Shown here: positions 20,891 to 33,088 of the stretch, in pieces
Position numbering within the stretch: the first letter of the stretch is position 1
Layout: the number at the start of each line of letters is the position of its first letter
Source: Rhinopithecus roxellana
Lineage: Eukaryota; Chordata; Mammalia; Primates; Cercopithecidae
Assembly: GCF_007565055.1 (NCBI RefSeq)
Contig: NC_044558.1
Coordinates: 78,641,444 to 78,705,443, forward strand
Length of the DNA: 64,000 bases
Direction: 5' to 3'
Program-made: the position numbers and the translations under genes
The notes under the pieces: generated by a model
What the model was told of the DNA's origin: nothing
Seen by the model: the letters and a program-made list of their open reading frames with translations, nothing else
The model's database searches: none

Positions 20891-22214
20891 TATAAGGAAT
20901 GAGATGCCCATAACTAATTTAGACCAAGTGCATTATTTCACTTTTTGGAATGTTGGGAGGTGGTTTTAAAGGTCAAATTCTTTCTTCCATTGAGAGTATG
21001 GCCAATTTTGTTACGAGCTTAACTCTAGAGGGAATAAAAAACTTACACTGGTACATTTTTTAATTCTGAAGAGTTGACAGATTGGGAGCTACATGTATTC
21101 TGGGACCACTTTATAATTGTTTTTAAGTGCTGAGTTTTAAGTTTTATTTGTTTTTGAGTTTCTTCTTCCAGGAATATAAATAATCATTCTATTATTTACT
21201 TGTTTTTTAATCTCCAAAGATGAGCAGGATGAGTTGCAACATAAGAACTAAGCTAGGTGGTTTTAAAGTATTGGCCTGTTACCCCCATGTCTTAAAAATT
21301 CACTCGAAGTCTTGAGCAGAGTGGGGTGGATGGAAAGCCTTCCAGTTTTAGGTGCTTATGGATTTATGAACTGAAATGAACCTCCAAGATCCAGACTGGA
21401 AGATGGGCTTCTGAGATGCTGGAGCTGGGGCAGAGCAGCTGATCAGGGACCACTATGCCTGATGTCCCCTGATCTTGGTCCAAGAAGCAAGAGCCCCTGA
21501 TGTTTCTAAACATTTGCTTAAAGGGAAGCACATAGGTTAGTGATACAGATGCTTTTAGAAAGGTAAATAAACCTTTCCTACAACAGGATTTCTTCCAGCA
21601 CTACAGGGAATCAAGATTCCATGCCCAGCAACTTCCTCCCCTCGCCATCAGAGTCCTGATTCTGTCACTTCTGCTGAACTCTCCTAATTCTAAATGTCAG
21701 ATCAATGTGTGTTTCTTTTCTTCTTGTGATGCCACCAAGAAGTCTGTGAGGATGGAATGTGACCTAGCTTTGCATTTATTTGTCTTCTTATTTGTGCCAT
21801 AAATGAATGACATTTGCATGTGAGTTGAAGCTAACTCTTAAATATTTTTAGTTGCATGAAAATAACAACCACAGAAATTGTCTGACATTACATTGGAGAG
21901 ACAGCTGGACCCTCTGAGAGATTCAGGTCTCATCGATCTCTTTAGCTTCACTACCTCTCATGGTGTCTGTCCTGTGAGCTATATGTTTTCAGCAAATGTC
22001 AACTGAAAGGATGAATGGATGACATCCTCATGGCCAAAGTAAAAGTGCTGCAGGAACTCAGTGAGCATCAGTCTTCTGTCACACCCTACCTCTTTCCATT
22101 CAATCCTATCCCACATGAATTTGTGGAGCAAATATTATTTGCAAGGCATTGCTGTTTTTGATGCTGGCTGGGTGTGTTATAACCTATTCATTCGTTGGCC
22201 TGTTGGCCTGTCCT
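20891..22214. other. Unassigned stretch
   Basis: About 1.3 kb with no gene and no confidently named repeat. Confidence 0.5.
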
Positions 22215-22325
22215 TATTCTCAAGATGGTATGTCCAGGAGAGCATGGACCTTGACAATCTTGTGTATCATCATCACTCACCACCTTGCCTGGCACTTAGA
22301 AGATATTTTATAAATATCCAATAAG
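22215..22325 (+). mobile_element. L2 3' end fragment
   Basis: 'gagagcatggaccttgacaa', 'accttgcctggcacttagaa' and 'tataaatatccaataagtat' follow the L2 3' terminus. Confidence 0.55.
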
Positions 22326-22414
22326 TATTATTGAAATGAAAAGCATGTGTTCCCTGCCCTTAAGGAGCCCATGTGATCTATCAGTAGAGAATATCAGTGC
22401 CAGAAGACGATGCC

Positions 22415-22560
22415 TACCATGGTGGATCAACAGGGATCTTGGAGTCAAGTGTAATTGGGTTCCAATTCTGGCTCTGCCACTGCTCCCTGGGGGATCTTTG
22501 CAAATTCTACCATTTAAGGCAACCTTGGTATCAGACCTCTTCTTTATGTAGCTGTTGCAT
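22415..22560 (+). mobile_element. MIR core fragment
   Basis: 'cttggagtcaagtgtaattg' and 'ccaattctggctctgccact' match the MIR core in plus orientation. Confidence 0.55.
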
Positions 22561-23364
22561 ATTAACCCAGGAAATTCACTGCTATTTAAAAGCCAGTGAT
22601 TTTCTCCAGAGGTGACATCAGATTCTATTTCTAAGAAAGGAGCTCCCTGCATATTTCCAGGCAAGCAGCAGGTAACTTTAAATTTCTTCTGAGAGCACAT
22701 CTGTCAGAAGACACTCAGCCTCGTCTTACTTATCACAGACTAAGTTTGGAAACAAGATGTTTCCTTGGGTGTAGGGAAGGTTTTCAAATGTGAAATCTCT
22801 TTTATGATTCTTTAGCATCTCATTAGTGCCTAGTGCAGCTGAAACTGAAAGCTGAAAAACTGAATTCTTGCAGAGAGAAGTTGGCAGGCACTACCGTCAA
22901 GGTGACCATAATTGTACTTTTCTTAGTCTTATGGAAGGAAGAGTATATCCCCTGCTGATAACTTATGATAAGCTTCTGGGACTCTAAGAAGCCACAAATT
23001 ATTGATAAACAATACAATCACTAACACATAAATGTATTAGCCCACCACTTATCCACTTATCCAGAACTGTATATGTTTATATATTCACATTATAGCCACG
23101 CTATGTAAGTCATAGCTGTGTTCTTCCTTCCTGTGAAGACATTCACAAAAACTTGGCAAGGAGAAGAGGTCATGCTTTCCAGGTGATATAGCTGGAAGGA
23201 GAAAGGCATTTTGCAAGTTTAGGACTGGCGCATCATCAGCTAACTAGTTCCTTTGTGGAGAAATAGAGGAGGGGTATTCATTACTATTTCATAAGGGCAA
23301 CCCCCAGGCCCTATCGCCCTACATGATCATGCTGAGTGGCACTTCATTAATGGCCAGTGGTGAG
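22561..23364. other. Unassigned stretch
   Basis: No gene or repeat family recognised. Confidence 0.5.
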
Positions 23365-23590
23365 TAGAGTTGGCTCTGGAGCTAGAAAGCATAGTGGGAC
23401 CCCTGGCTTCACCATGCTCAAACCGTGTGGCCTTAGGTGAGTTACTTAACCTCTCTGTGACTCTGTGTTTCTCATCTATAAGTGGTGTCATAAGTAGCAT
23501 TACCTAATTCGAAAGCTTGTGTGGATGAAATGAGCCAATACCTCTAGTGTGCTTAGCATCTGGCACTTAAGTGCTCACTAAATGCTAGCC
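23365..23590 (+). mobile_element. MIR
   Basis: A near complete MIR in plus orientation: 'gtgtggccttaggtgagtta', 'cttaacctctctgtgactct', 'ttctcatctataagtggtgt', 'tagcatctggcacttaagtg' and 'ctcactaaatgctagccatt'. Confidence 0.82.
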
Positions 23591-24238
23591 ATTGAAAATC
23601 ATTAGTTTGACTGCAATATCCTAAAGAAGAACCACATACATTTCATGATAGTAACTGTCTTGGTACATTGCCCTACACAAAGAAGGTAATCAATATATAT
23701 ACATATATATTTGGAACAAAAACATCTCATGAAATCTGAAGAAGACTTGGATCCTAATCCCTAAAGTATCAAGACAGGTCTTCATCCAGTAAAACCTTTT
23801 CAACAAAGATGTTCTGAGGACGTACACTAATTACTAACATAAAAGATCATGTTAGGATTTTTCACACATACTCACATGTTATTATTAAGCTACATCTGCC
23901 ACATTATCATGATGCAAAGTAATTGTTGGGCTTAATTACAGAACTTTACATTCATCCATGCTGATTTCACTCCACTAGGCACAAGGTTCTAGATTGCCGA
24001 TGATTTTTTTTTCCAAATTCTGGATTCTAATACATTTCTTTCTCTATTAGCCAAAAGGCGTACAGTCCTGGGACACACAAAATATAGTATATTTTCATAT
24101 TACCATAATTTATATTATCACTTCAATTGATAATATAGGCAAAGGCCTTTAGCTAATGCACAGTCTCTACTACATAAAATAATTTTTTAGACCTGATTTG
24201 TAAGGATCTTTAATAGTCCTTTTAAGATCTTCCCTGGA
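23591..24238. other. Unassigned stretch
   Basis: It includes a short ATATAC run near 23,690. Nothing else is recognised. Confidence 0.5.
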
Positions 24239-24529
24239 GGCTAGGTGCGGTGGCTCACACCTGTAATCCCAGCACTTTGGGAGGCTGAGGCAGGCGGATC
24301 AACCCTGACCAACATGGAGTAACTCCATCTCTACTAAAAATACAAAATTTGCCAGGCATGGTGGCACATGCCTGTAATCCCAGCTACTTGGGAGGCTGAG
24401 GCAGGAGAATCTCTTGAACCCAGGAGGTGTAGGTTGCAGTGAGCCGAGATCACGCCTTTGCACTCCAGCCTAGGCAATAAGAGCAAAACTCCATCTCAAA
24501 AAAAACAAAAACAAAACAAAAAAAAACAC
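24239..24529 (+). mobile_element. Alu (S-like) with a small internal deletion
   Basis: A dimeric Alu starting 'ggctaggtgcggtggctcac'. About 25 bases of the left arm are missing between 'ggcggatc' and 'aaccctgacc'. The flank 'cttccctgga' occurs on both sides, and the tail is made of AAAAC units. Confidence 0.92.
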
Positions 24530-25082
24530 CTTCCCTGGAAATCACACCAAATTTCCTGCACTGTTGAAGAGTGATGACACCATGAACAAGGATCTTATAC
24601 AGGATGCTAATAAGTGCTTCACACTTTTAGAGGTGACTCATGATGATTTCAAAGTAATGCAAAGAAGAAAACACTGTTTGGAATTCTCGATTCATTGTGG
24701 AGTCACAGTATAATGTATTATTAATGTACACATTAAAATTATAACAAGCACATTGCAGTTAATTAATTAGATCCCCTCAATTTACATAGGTCCCAGGATA
24801 AGCAACAGAATTGGGCCTCTCCCAGCAAAGTATTAACATTGCTCAGAATATGGTGGCCTGCAGACCACAGGGGTTTCCCCTGGACCACAGGCTAAACTGT
24901 AACCTCCTGTCACGGTGTGCTGAGAAGAAACCCCCATCTTCATGCAGTAGCAGAAGTGACAGTTGAGCCAAGGGCTACTGTCTTCCAAAGTGATATATTT
25001 AGCAGGCTAGGTAGGGGATAATGTAAATAAAGTCATACAGATGAAATTTGTATTAACTAGGATTCTTCAGCAAAAGATCAAA
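24530..25082. other. Unassigned stretch
   Basis: No gene or repeat family recognised. Confidence 0.5.
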
Positions 25083-25109
25083 TAGGAGATCAGATAGATA
25101 TAGATAGAT

Positions 25110-25158
<49 letters not shown>

Positions 25159-25182
25159 GAGATTAGATAGATATAGATAGAT

Positions 25183-25223
<41 letters not shown>

Positions 25224-25243
25224 GAGACAGATAGATAGATAAT
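25083..25243. repeat. (GATA)n microsatellite with longer-period structure
   Basis: The tract is made of GATA/ATAGAT units. The interruption 'taggaga' followed by 'agatag' recurs at 25083, 25156 and 25221, so the tract is built from two blocks of about 73 and 65 bases plus a stub. Confidence 0.95.
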
Positions 25244-25640
25244 TGTAAGGAACTGTCTTTCATGACTATGGGCAATCTGCAAGCTGTAGATCTAGGAAAG
25301 CTAGTGCTGCAAATTCCAATCCAAAGTCAAAGGCCTGAGTCCCAGCCCAAGGGTAAGAGAAGCCCAATGTCTCAGCTCAGACAGTCAGGCTGAGAGAACC
25401 AGTTCAGCCTTCCTCAACCATTTTCTTTTATTCAGACCCTCAAAGGATTGAATGACACCCACCCAGTCACATTTAAGAAGGCTATCTGCAGTAGGCCAAG
25501 TCAAATGCTAATCTCATCCAAAAATACCCTCACAGACACATTCAGCATTCAGACACAAACCGCATTCAGAAATGCTATTTACTAAGCTATCTGAGCACCC
25601 CATGACCTAGTCAAGTTGACATGAAATTAACCGTCAGTGA
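25244..25640 (-). mobile_element. Old LTR-like dispersed repeat, minus strand, adjoining GATA tract
   Basis: 'tcagaccctcaaaggattga', 'ctaatctcatccaaaaatac', 'cctcacagacacattcagca' and 'ctagtcaagttgacatgaaa' recall a common mammalian dispersed LTR-like repeat in reverse, whose 3' end often carries a tetranucleotide tract. I cannot name the family with certainty. Confidence 0.55.
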
Positions 25641-25919
25641 ACTCAACCAAGAAGACTGCAAGAATGGGACAAAGCCCACCATGGGCTGAATCACCTCTCT
25701 GAGGTTATGACAGTAAGGGTACCAGCTCATGGGGCTCTAGTTTAGGTTCTCTGTAGGAAAGAGAAAAGACCCAGGGAATTTCCAGGGCAATTCTTTTTCA
25801 GGGTACACACACGAGGACACCAACGGCAGATGCAATGATTCATGTCTCCCTTCTGCCATGACGAGTGTAGGAAAAGCAAATAATGTGCAGAGTCAAAGGC
25901 AACCAAGGGTAACAACTGA
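25641..25919. other. Unassigned stretch
   Basis: No gene or repeat family recognised. Confidence 0.5.
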
Positions 25920-25920
25920 T

Positions 25921-26015
25921 TCACATTTTGATGTATTCATATTCCTCCATTAACATTTTAAATGCATTCATATTCCTCTGCAGAGAAGAGGGATATGAAC
26001 GCATCAAAATGTGGA
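25921..26015. repeat. Hairpin: two direct copies and one inverted copy
   Basis: 'attcatattcctc' occurs at about 25935 and 25966 as direct copies, and in inverted form at 25988-26003 ('gagggatatgaacgcat'). The outer arms extend to 'tcacattttgatg' (25921) against 'catcaaaatgtgga' (to 26015). The inner arms meet at the palindrome 'ctctgcagag' (25976-25985). Two alternative stem-loops are possible. Confidence 0.85.
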
Positions 26016-27717
26016 TAAGTTGCTGCAGTTCTTTTCAAACCCTGGTTTGTTGCCAATGCCCTTCCACTTGTTTAGTTTCTGTAAGGCTCACATCATACAC
26101 AGATTGCATCGACATTCCAGGCAGCTATTTAGCTAATTCATCTTGAAAAAGTGGTCTCCACAACCAAGAAATATGTCATGCCTAATTGCAACTTCCAAAT
26201 TAAAAAACATAAGTATTTATCATGCAAGATCATTTGTTTCATATCAACACTATCGATAACTTTAGGGACAGTCTCCTTCAAAAGTTCCCAGGTCGGATTT
26301 TAGACTATGAGAAGAAATTAACTGCTCTTACAACTTTTACACTGGAGGAGAAAACTTGAAGGCTCTTCTGTCTACCTTGAAGTTCTTACGATAGAGGCAA
26401 ACTTAAATTCAACCTCTGACTAGGAGAAAATGAAACGTGAGGAAACACAAACTCAGCATCGTTAAGGTTTTCAAAAATGAACGAATAGATGGAGACTGAG
26501 GGGCTCCTTTTAACAAGTTAAAGAAGGTAGGCTATTTCTGAGGACCCAGCTCTGTTTCCTAAGAAGTAACCTTTGAGGTCTCTGCTGCAAAAGGAAAAGT
26601 CCGACCAATGTATTTTTTTAAAAAAATAGACGGAAACACAAAAAACTGTGATTCAAACAGACCCTTGGAAAGAAATTGAGAGAACCATGAACTGGATCCT
26701 ACTAGAATTTATAGATATAAAGCTGGCCAACTAGAATAAGAAACAGGAGACACGTTCTTAGGGCAGAATTAAAATGTGTTGATGTTCAGAATAATGTCAG
26801 CGGGTACATGGATAAACATTTCATTTTAATAGTTAATTATTTTTATGTGTATTAAAGATACCAAAGAGCATGATACTATGTGATAGTGTTTATGATTTTG
26901 AATTAAGCTAGCATTTGTTGTTGTTATAAAGTTGGTTTACTCAAAGAAAACTATCAGGAAGGTAAATGCAAGAGGTCCACGGAATTGGCAATCATTATAG
27001 TGATGGCATGTGAATATGGTTTAGGAAATATTCTTTTAATAGGAAGGGCTCAAAAGAGTTACTTCTTCTTGAGATTAAGATCCAGGGGTCCCCCATTCTG
27101 GGCAGAGGAAAGTTAATCCCAGGAGAATTTCTGCTGTAGGTTTTCACTCCTTAGTGTGGGCTTCTAGCTTCCAGCCACTCAGAGATTGGGTGCTCAGTCA
27201 GAACAGATTTGGGAAGGGGCACAATGACACATGGGATAGTTAGGAGATGTGTGGACATGGCCTGAATTACAGAGTGTGATGGTGAGGCCAGAACTATCTT
27301 CTCCAACTGCCATAACATTGAGAGGAACCAAAGAAGCTTTTCCAGTGACAATGGCTGTGAACAAAACTTTTATGACTTAAAAAGAATATAGCAGGACAGC
27401 AGACATGAAAATTGTAGGAGGGGCAGGAGAGTGACTAACTCAGCTACCACACTGACTTTTTTCCTATGCAATGTAAAAGTGTTGTTACACTCACAGCAAA
27501 GAGACTATTATGAGCCATTGGATGGCATTCTGTCCTAAACCGAGATGACCAAGCAGGCTTGCTAGGCTAAGAGTCTCAGTCAGCCACCAGCACAGCAAGG
27601 CTGGTTACGACAAGCTCAAGATTTCCTGCTTTACTCAGCCTCACCACCCATAGAATCTTGCAAATACTCACAGACACATCTAACACAGCACAATCAGAGC
27701 GTGTTTTTGTTAACTGT
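26016..27717. other. Unassigned stretch
   Basis: About 1.7 kb without a recognisable gene or repeat family. Confidence 0.5.
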
Positions 27718-27872
27718 TTCCTTCCTTCCTTCCTTCCTTCCTTCCTTCCTTCCTTCCTTCCTTCCTTCCTTCCTTCCCTCCCTCCTTCCTTCCTTCCTTC
27801 CTTCCCTCCCTCCTTCCTTCCTTTCTTCCTCCCTCCCTCCCTCCCTCCTTCCGTCCCTCCCTCCCTCCCTTT
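27718..27872. repeat. (CCTT)n / (CCCT)n polypyrimidine microsatellite
   Basis: About 150 bases of CTTC, CCTT and CCCT units. It directly abuts the T-side end of a reverse Alu and probably grew from that Alu's tail. The open frames it produces on both strands are artefacts. Confidence 0.96.
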
Positions 27873-28157
27873 CTCTCCCTCTCTTTCTCCCAGGCTGAAG
27901 TGCAGTGACCCAATGGCTACTTACTGCAGCCTCGACCTCCCAGGCTCAAGTGATCCTCCCACCTCAGCCTCTCGTGTGGCTGAGACTAAAGGCATGTGCC
28001 ACCATGTGAGGCTAAATTTTTTATTTTTTATTTTTTGTAGGGACAGGGTTTTGTCATGTTGCCTAGGCTGGTCTTGAACTCCTGTACACAAGCGATCCTC
28101 CTGCCTTGGTCTCCCAAATTGCTGGGATTACAGGTGTGAACCACAGTGCCCCGTCTT
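27873..28157 (-). mobile_element. AluJ, minus strand
   Basis: A reverse dimeric Alu from 'ctcccaggctgaagtgcagt' to 'gtgaaccacagtgcc', strongly diverged. Confidence 0.9.
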
Positions 28158-28660
28158 ATTTAATATTTTTTCAAAATGTCCATTGAACATTTGTTTTGGA
28201 AATGGCCATCTTCTTGTCTAAACTGAATATTAAGTGAAATGAAGTTCTTGTTTCTGCTCAGATTTAAAAGGACAACAGCACACATAAGGAAAGAAAGGCT
28301 GACCACTGAATAGAAACAACTCCACACCAGAATTTGCCACCAGCAATGTCCCACCACCTCCGCTTCCAGACGCCCATGGAATCTTGCCTCCAAAACTCTC
28401 ACATCAGAGAAATCTTAAAAGGTAACAAACGTCAGCTTATCTTTTCATCGTGAGTGGCCCTAAGTCATTCTCTCTCAAAGCACTCAGTCTTTCTCCGCAT
28501 AGTTTTGCCACAATTTGTAATTATAAATATAGGTTTGCTTTATAAGTTTGAACTTTGAAAAACATTAGGCTACAAGTATTATGAGGCTATGCACCATGTA
28601 CTTTCTGATCTCCATCCAACCCCAGGGCATGGAATAGTGTTGGACACTTGAGAGGAATGT
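28158..28660. other. Unassigned stretch
   Basis: No gene or repeat recognised. Confidence 0.5.
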
Positions 28661-28740
28661 CAGAATGAAGGATAAGTGCATGGGTTCTGCAACCAGACTG
28701 TCTGGCTTGGAATCCAGGCTCAGCCAACTTGTTTCATTGA
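28661..28740 (+). mobile_element. MIR 5' fragment
   Basis: 'gtgcatgggttctgcaacca' and 'gactgtctggcttggaatcc' match the start of MIR. Confidence 0.6.
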
Positions 28741-29194
28741 TTATTATATTTAACTACACTGACAGAAAACCTGATGGAGTGAGTTAAACCAATAAAGGTC
28801 CTGTTTTATCCCCACTAAATAGAAGTCTGGAGCAATGGAAGTGCAGGCTTTGGCTCCATAACCCAATGAGATCAGGTGGCATCTTTGCAACTAACTTGGA
28901 CATGCCCTAATGGTAACAAGATGGCGGTCACTATGGCAGGCAATGTGTTCCTGTTCAAAGCAGGCAGAATTGGAGAGCAGATGGGAGATTGAGCATGCTG
29001 GTCCCTATTAAGTGAAAAAGTAAAAGCTTCCCCTGAAGCATGCTTGTCACACTGAACACTATGCTTATCTGGCCATATCTGGATCCCATAGCCACCCCTG
29101 CCTGCAAGGAAGTCTGGGAGAGTAAATTCCTCTAGGGGAGGCAGCAAGAGAGTAGGGATGGTTTGTTCACTGTAGATCAACAGCTTCCATGTGA
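28741..29194. other. Unassigned, probably an old dispersed repeat
   Basis: Parts such as 'taacaagatggcggtcacta' and 'ctggccatatctggatccca' resemble an old interspersed repeat I cannot name. No gene. Confidence 0.4.
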
Positions 29195-29405
29195 GCCACT
29201 ATTTCCAGTGTAACCTTGGGCAATGCACTTTACAAAGAGGTGCTTCAATTCCCTCATCTTAAAAATGAGGATGATAATAGCACTTGTCATATAGGGTTGA
29301 GGTGGAGATTAAAACAGTTAAAACAGTTAATCTATGTAAAGTGCTTCTAATTGTGTTGGTACATAGTTAAGTACTCAATGATTGTAGCTATTATCATAAT
29401 AGGCA
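29195..29405 (+). mobile_element. MIR
   Basis: 'taaccttgggcaatgcactt', 'ttccctcatcttaaaaatga', 'tagggttgaggtggagatta' and 'ggtacatagttaagtactca' follow MIR order. 'taaaacagt' is tandemly repeated inside. Confidence 0.82.
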
Positions 29406-30019
29406 CTCAACAATATTAACTCAAGAAATGAATTAAAGAATGATTAAATATTCAAAATTCATGATTAAAGGTTCAAGAAGGGATTTCTGTAGATGTACCT
29501 ATTTTTATGTGTTTCTGAAGGGAAAGAACAACAGCCAGATACAACAGGCAACAGACCTCACAAATGGCAGTACATGAAACACTTGATAATCTGCTCTCAC
29601 CAGATTTTACAAAACAGATGGATATCGTAGTGCTTTTCTCATTTGTAGTCCTAGCCTTACCTCAGTGGCTAAGTAGGTTCCACATACCACTTTGCAAATC
29701 AGGCTCTTATTATTCCATTTCAAATCCTAAAAAAGATGAAATTGAAGGTATCAGAATTACAGATATTTATATTAGCTAAAATATGTGAAATGCTATGTGT
29801 TAGGTGCTGATCTAAATACTTTACACATGATTGCCTATTTGGCATTCTTATCATTCTCAAATTTGAAGATAATTTGTTTGTTATTGATTTTGAACATGCA
29901 ATCAATAGCTCCTTATGAAAAGCAAATAACAATTTTAGAATCAATATTTGAAAACAATGGCAATCAAGCTAAGAAAGGAAAGGCATTGACATTGACATTT
30001 AGCATATGCATAAGAATCA
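29406..30019. other. Unassigned stretch
   Basis: No gene or repeat family recognised. Confidence 0.5.
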
Positions 30020-30150
30020 CTTTCATTCATTCATTTATACAATAAATGCTCCTTTAATATATATTATTTGCCCAGAGTCATTCTCAGCATGTAGAGGACA
30101 AATCTAAATAAAGTACAAGACAGGCCTTTACATTTTAATAGTCCAGGCTT
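30020..30150 (-). mobile_element. L2 3' end fragment, minus strand
   Basis: 'cattcattcatttatacaat' and 'aaagtacaagacaggccttt' match the reverse of the L2 3' end. Confidence 0.55.
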
Positions 30151-31079
30151 CCCAGGAAGATTATATACACACGTGAATATTAGTGGAGAATGGGATCAGG
30201 AGAATGTATCAAATGGTTCACAAAGGTATGAATGTAGGAACAAAAATACTGTGTATAATTAACTGAGGAGGCTCTGATGGTCTCACAAGGATTGACTCAA
30301 ATCAGTACCTAGTGATAGTGATTTCTTTTGTCTATGCAGTCTCACTCATCATATCTTAACAACACCACTGTGGTTTTCTTTCAGATACTATTTTTTTCCA
30401 TTATCAGCACATGTATCCTGAATGAGACTGGGTTCATTTCATCTACCCAGGTTTTAAATTGGACATGTGATGCAAGCCTGGTAAGTAATAATATCAGAAT
30501 ATGCCATATATCCACAATGATTGATTCAGGTATAATCAGGCAACCCAAGACATATTAATGAGATTAAATCCCAAAACATCGTCCAGAACTATTTTGAAGA
30601 CAAATAAATATATAATTTATCTTTCCCCTGGGCTTTCTAAACTATATGGATACAGGTTGGGAGGTGCTAGGAGCCTTTTAAGATAAAGGGATTTCTGGGA
30701 GTAAATTCCAAATCAAGAAACACAGGGTCAAGAGGTAGAAAGAGTCACATTCTTGTGAATCAATACCTGAGATGCTGGGTCACACTGAATCTGAAGCCTG
30801 TTACCCCTGTGATGTGGGAACCAATTTGTTTAAGTCATTGTGAATTGAACTTTCTATCATTTGCAACTAATAGCATCTTGACTAAAGATTCTACTCAAAA
30901 GCATCAAACTAGGCATTAGGAAACAGAAAAAAATACAAATACTAGACTTTTTTCAATGTGAGTTTTTAACCAAAAGAGAGAAACTTCCTTAATTATCACA
31001 AACTAAGATTCAAGCTCATGGTTCATTTGGTAGAATGCTCAGAAGATTCTTACCTCAGTGGTGGGAAGTAATTAGCCTT
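30151..31079. other. Unassigned stretch
   Basis: No gene or repeat recognised in about 930 bases. Confidence 0.5.
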
Positions 31080-31317
31080 AGAATAAAAGCTGCCCCAGTT
31101 TTACCTGCCAAATTATAAAAACCATGTCAAAAATGGTTAAATAACTTTATTGCAAAATAGATTGTAAAAATGCTTATAAGAATGCAAAAATATCCAACAC
31201 TCAACAAGGTAAAATCACAATGTCTTGCATTCAATAAAAAATTACCAGACATGTTTTAAAAAAAAAGGAAAATGGTATCCAAAAAGAAGAAAAATCACAA
31301 TAGAAATCAACCCAGAG
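31080..31317 (+). mobile_element. Ancient LINE fragment, left part
   Basis: 'atgcaaaaatatccaacact' and 'aaggtaaaatcacaatgtct' then 'caataaaaaattaccagaca' belong to an old LINE (L1M/HAL1-type). The element resumes at about 37,640 after a large L1 insertion. Confidence 0.72.
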
Positions 31318-32627
31318 ACTTTCTCCAAGATGGCTAGCTAGATGCAACTGGGGAGTGCTGCTCCCACAGAGAGAGACCATGATTTTGACTACACTAACAT
31401 AATTTGTACAGAGTTTCAGAGAGAAAATGCCACATGAGAATGGAGAAAAGACTCGGTCACTGAGGCTGAACAGGGTAAAACTGGGAACCCTGTGTGAGAT
31501 TCCTGAATGCTATGTCTAGTTCCTGGCCTCAAGCAATACCTGAAGAAGGGTGGATGAAGGGACTGGGGAACTGCTCACTCTTAGCACAGACCTCTGGGAT
31601 CCTAGCTGCTGTAAGGCATCCCACACCCCTACACATGCATGAGCTGGCAGGGACATCTCCCCAGAGATTAGATGGAGTTGGAGTTGCAGCAGGCACACAG
31701 CCAGGGACCTTCAAGTGTGAATCAGCTCTGGTGGAGCCCAGCTATAAGCACCCACCCCAAGGGCTGCCAGTCTCCCTCTGAGTGGCCCTGGCATCAACTA
31801 ACTGCCAGAAACTAACTGTTTCTGTGTGGGGCTGAGGCATATCTGTCCTGCAGATATGCTTTCCCACCAGCCCCTCCCAGGGACCCTCCCTGGCTACGCT
31901 GTAAGGGCATGTTCATGATACAGCCTCCACCGCCCAGCCTGGGTAAATTTGCTCCACCTGAGTGCCTTCCAGCAGCCTTGAGCCCTTCAGATCTCCAACT
32001 GCACCTGGAAAGCAACTCAGAACATCTAAAGGAGGGAATTGTGAGCAGGTCCTGGTGCCGCATGACTGCAGCCTGCCGCTGAAGAGTGCTGAGCCGGGAC
32101 TTCAATCAGGGAGGAGCCCACACTCTCAGAAAACTGAAAGGTGTGAGTCACACAGGTTTGTGGGCTGCTTTGGGACCAAGGCATGCCTCCCTACACAGGG
32201 CTGGTGTGGTAAAGGCGTGGCCTATTTCCCTATCAGACCTCTCACCAAGAGAGCCCCATGGCATGAAAAACCTGACACAAACAACAAAATTGTAGGCACA
32301 ATGCCAGTTATCAGAGGTGACTCCTCCAAGACTCATAAGCAGATGTGGTGTGAGAGGGTAACCTCTCTCCCCTTTGCACCTGAGAACACAGTTGCAAATG
32401 CAAGGATACACAAAGGAACTAAGTTTCGGAAGTGAAGGACAAATAAAATCCTCCTCTGACAAGTAAATGCTGAGGGAATATATTTCAAGTAGACCAACCT
32501 TACAAGAAGTCTTTAATGGAGTGCTGAACATGGGTTTGAAACAATGACACCTGCTACCACAAAAGCATGCTTAAGCACATAGCCCACAAGCACAATAAAG
32601 CAACTGTATGATCAAGTCTATATAACA

Positions 32628-32766
32628 ACCAACTAACAACACAATGACAGGATTAAAATTACACATATCTATACTAAACTTCAATGTCAAAGGGCTGAAC
32701 ACCCCCACTTAAAAGACAGAGCATCAGGCAGGATAAAGAGACAAGACCCAACCATCTTCAAGAGAC
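32628..32766 (+). repeat. ORF2-start segment, original copy
   Basis: This is the normal L1 position of the segment containing 'acaatgacaggattaaaatt' and 'gcatcaggcaggataaag'. It is repeated 461 bases downstream. Confidence 0.9.
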
Positions 32767-32959
32767 CCATCTCACATATAATGGCACCAACAGGATCAAA
32801 GTAAAAGGGTGGTGTAAGATCTATTATGCAAACAGAAAACAGAAAAGAGCAGAAGTCACTATTGTTATAGTAGATAAAACAGATTTTAAGCCAATAAAAA
32901 TTAAGCAGGACAATGAAGGGAATTACATAATGATAGAGTATAATCCAACAAGAAGCCTT

Positions 32960-33080
32960 AACCATCCTAAATATACATATATATACACACATACATACAA
33001 TATATACATATACAGATATGTATATATAGTATATATATGTGTGTATACACACATATACATATATATACATATATATGCCA
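32960..33080. repeat. AT/AC compound microsatellite inside L1 ORF2
   Basis: Runs of ATATAC, ACACAT and TATATG grew from the L1 sequence 'ctaaatatatatgc'. The displaced ORF2 segment begins directly after it. Confidence 0.92.
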
Positions 33081-33088
33081 CCATTGCC

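Noticed and set aside
27658..28077. Frames rich in LPSF units, and a KEGR-rich frame on the other strand
   Set aside because: Simple repeat translations running into an Alu.
31494..32435. Several frames of 60-157 codons in GC-richer sequence that looked like a small gene
   Set aside because: The stretch is L1 5' UTR, between the L1 start and the ORF1 remnant.
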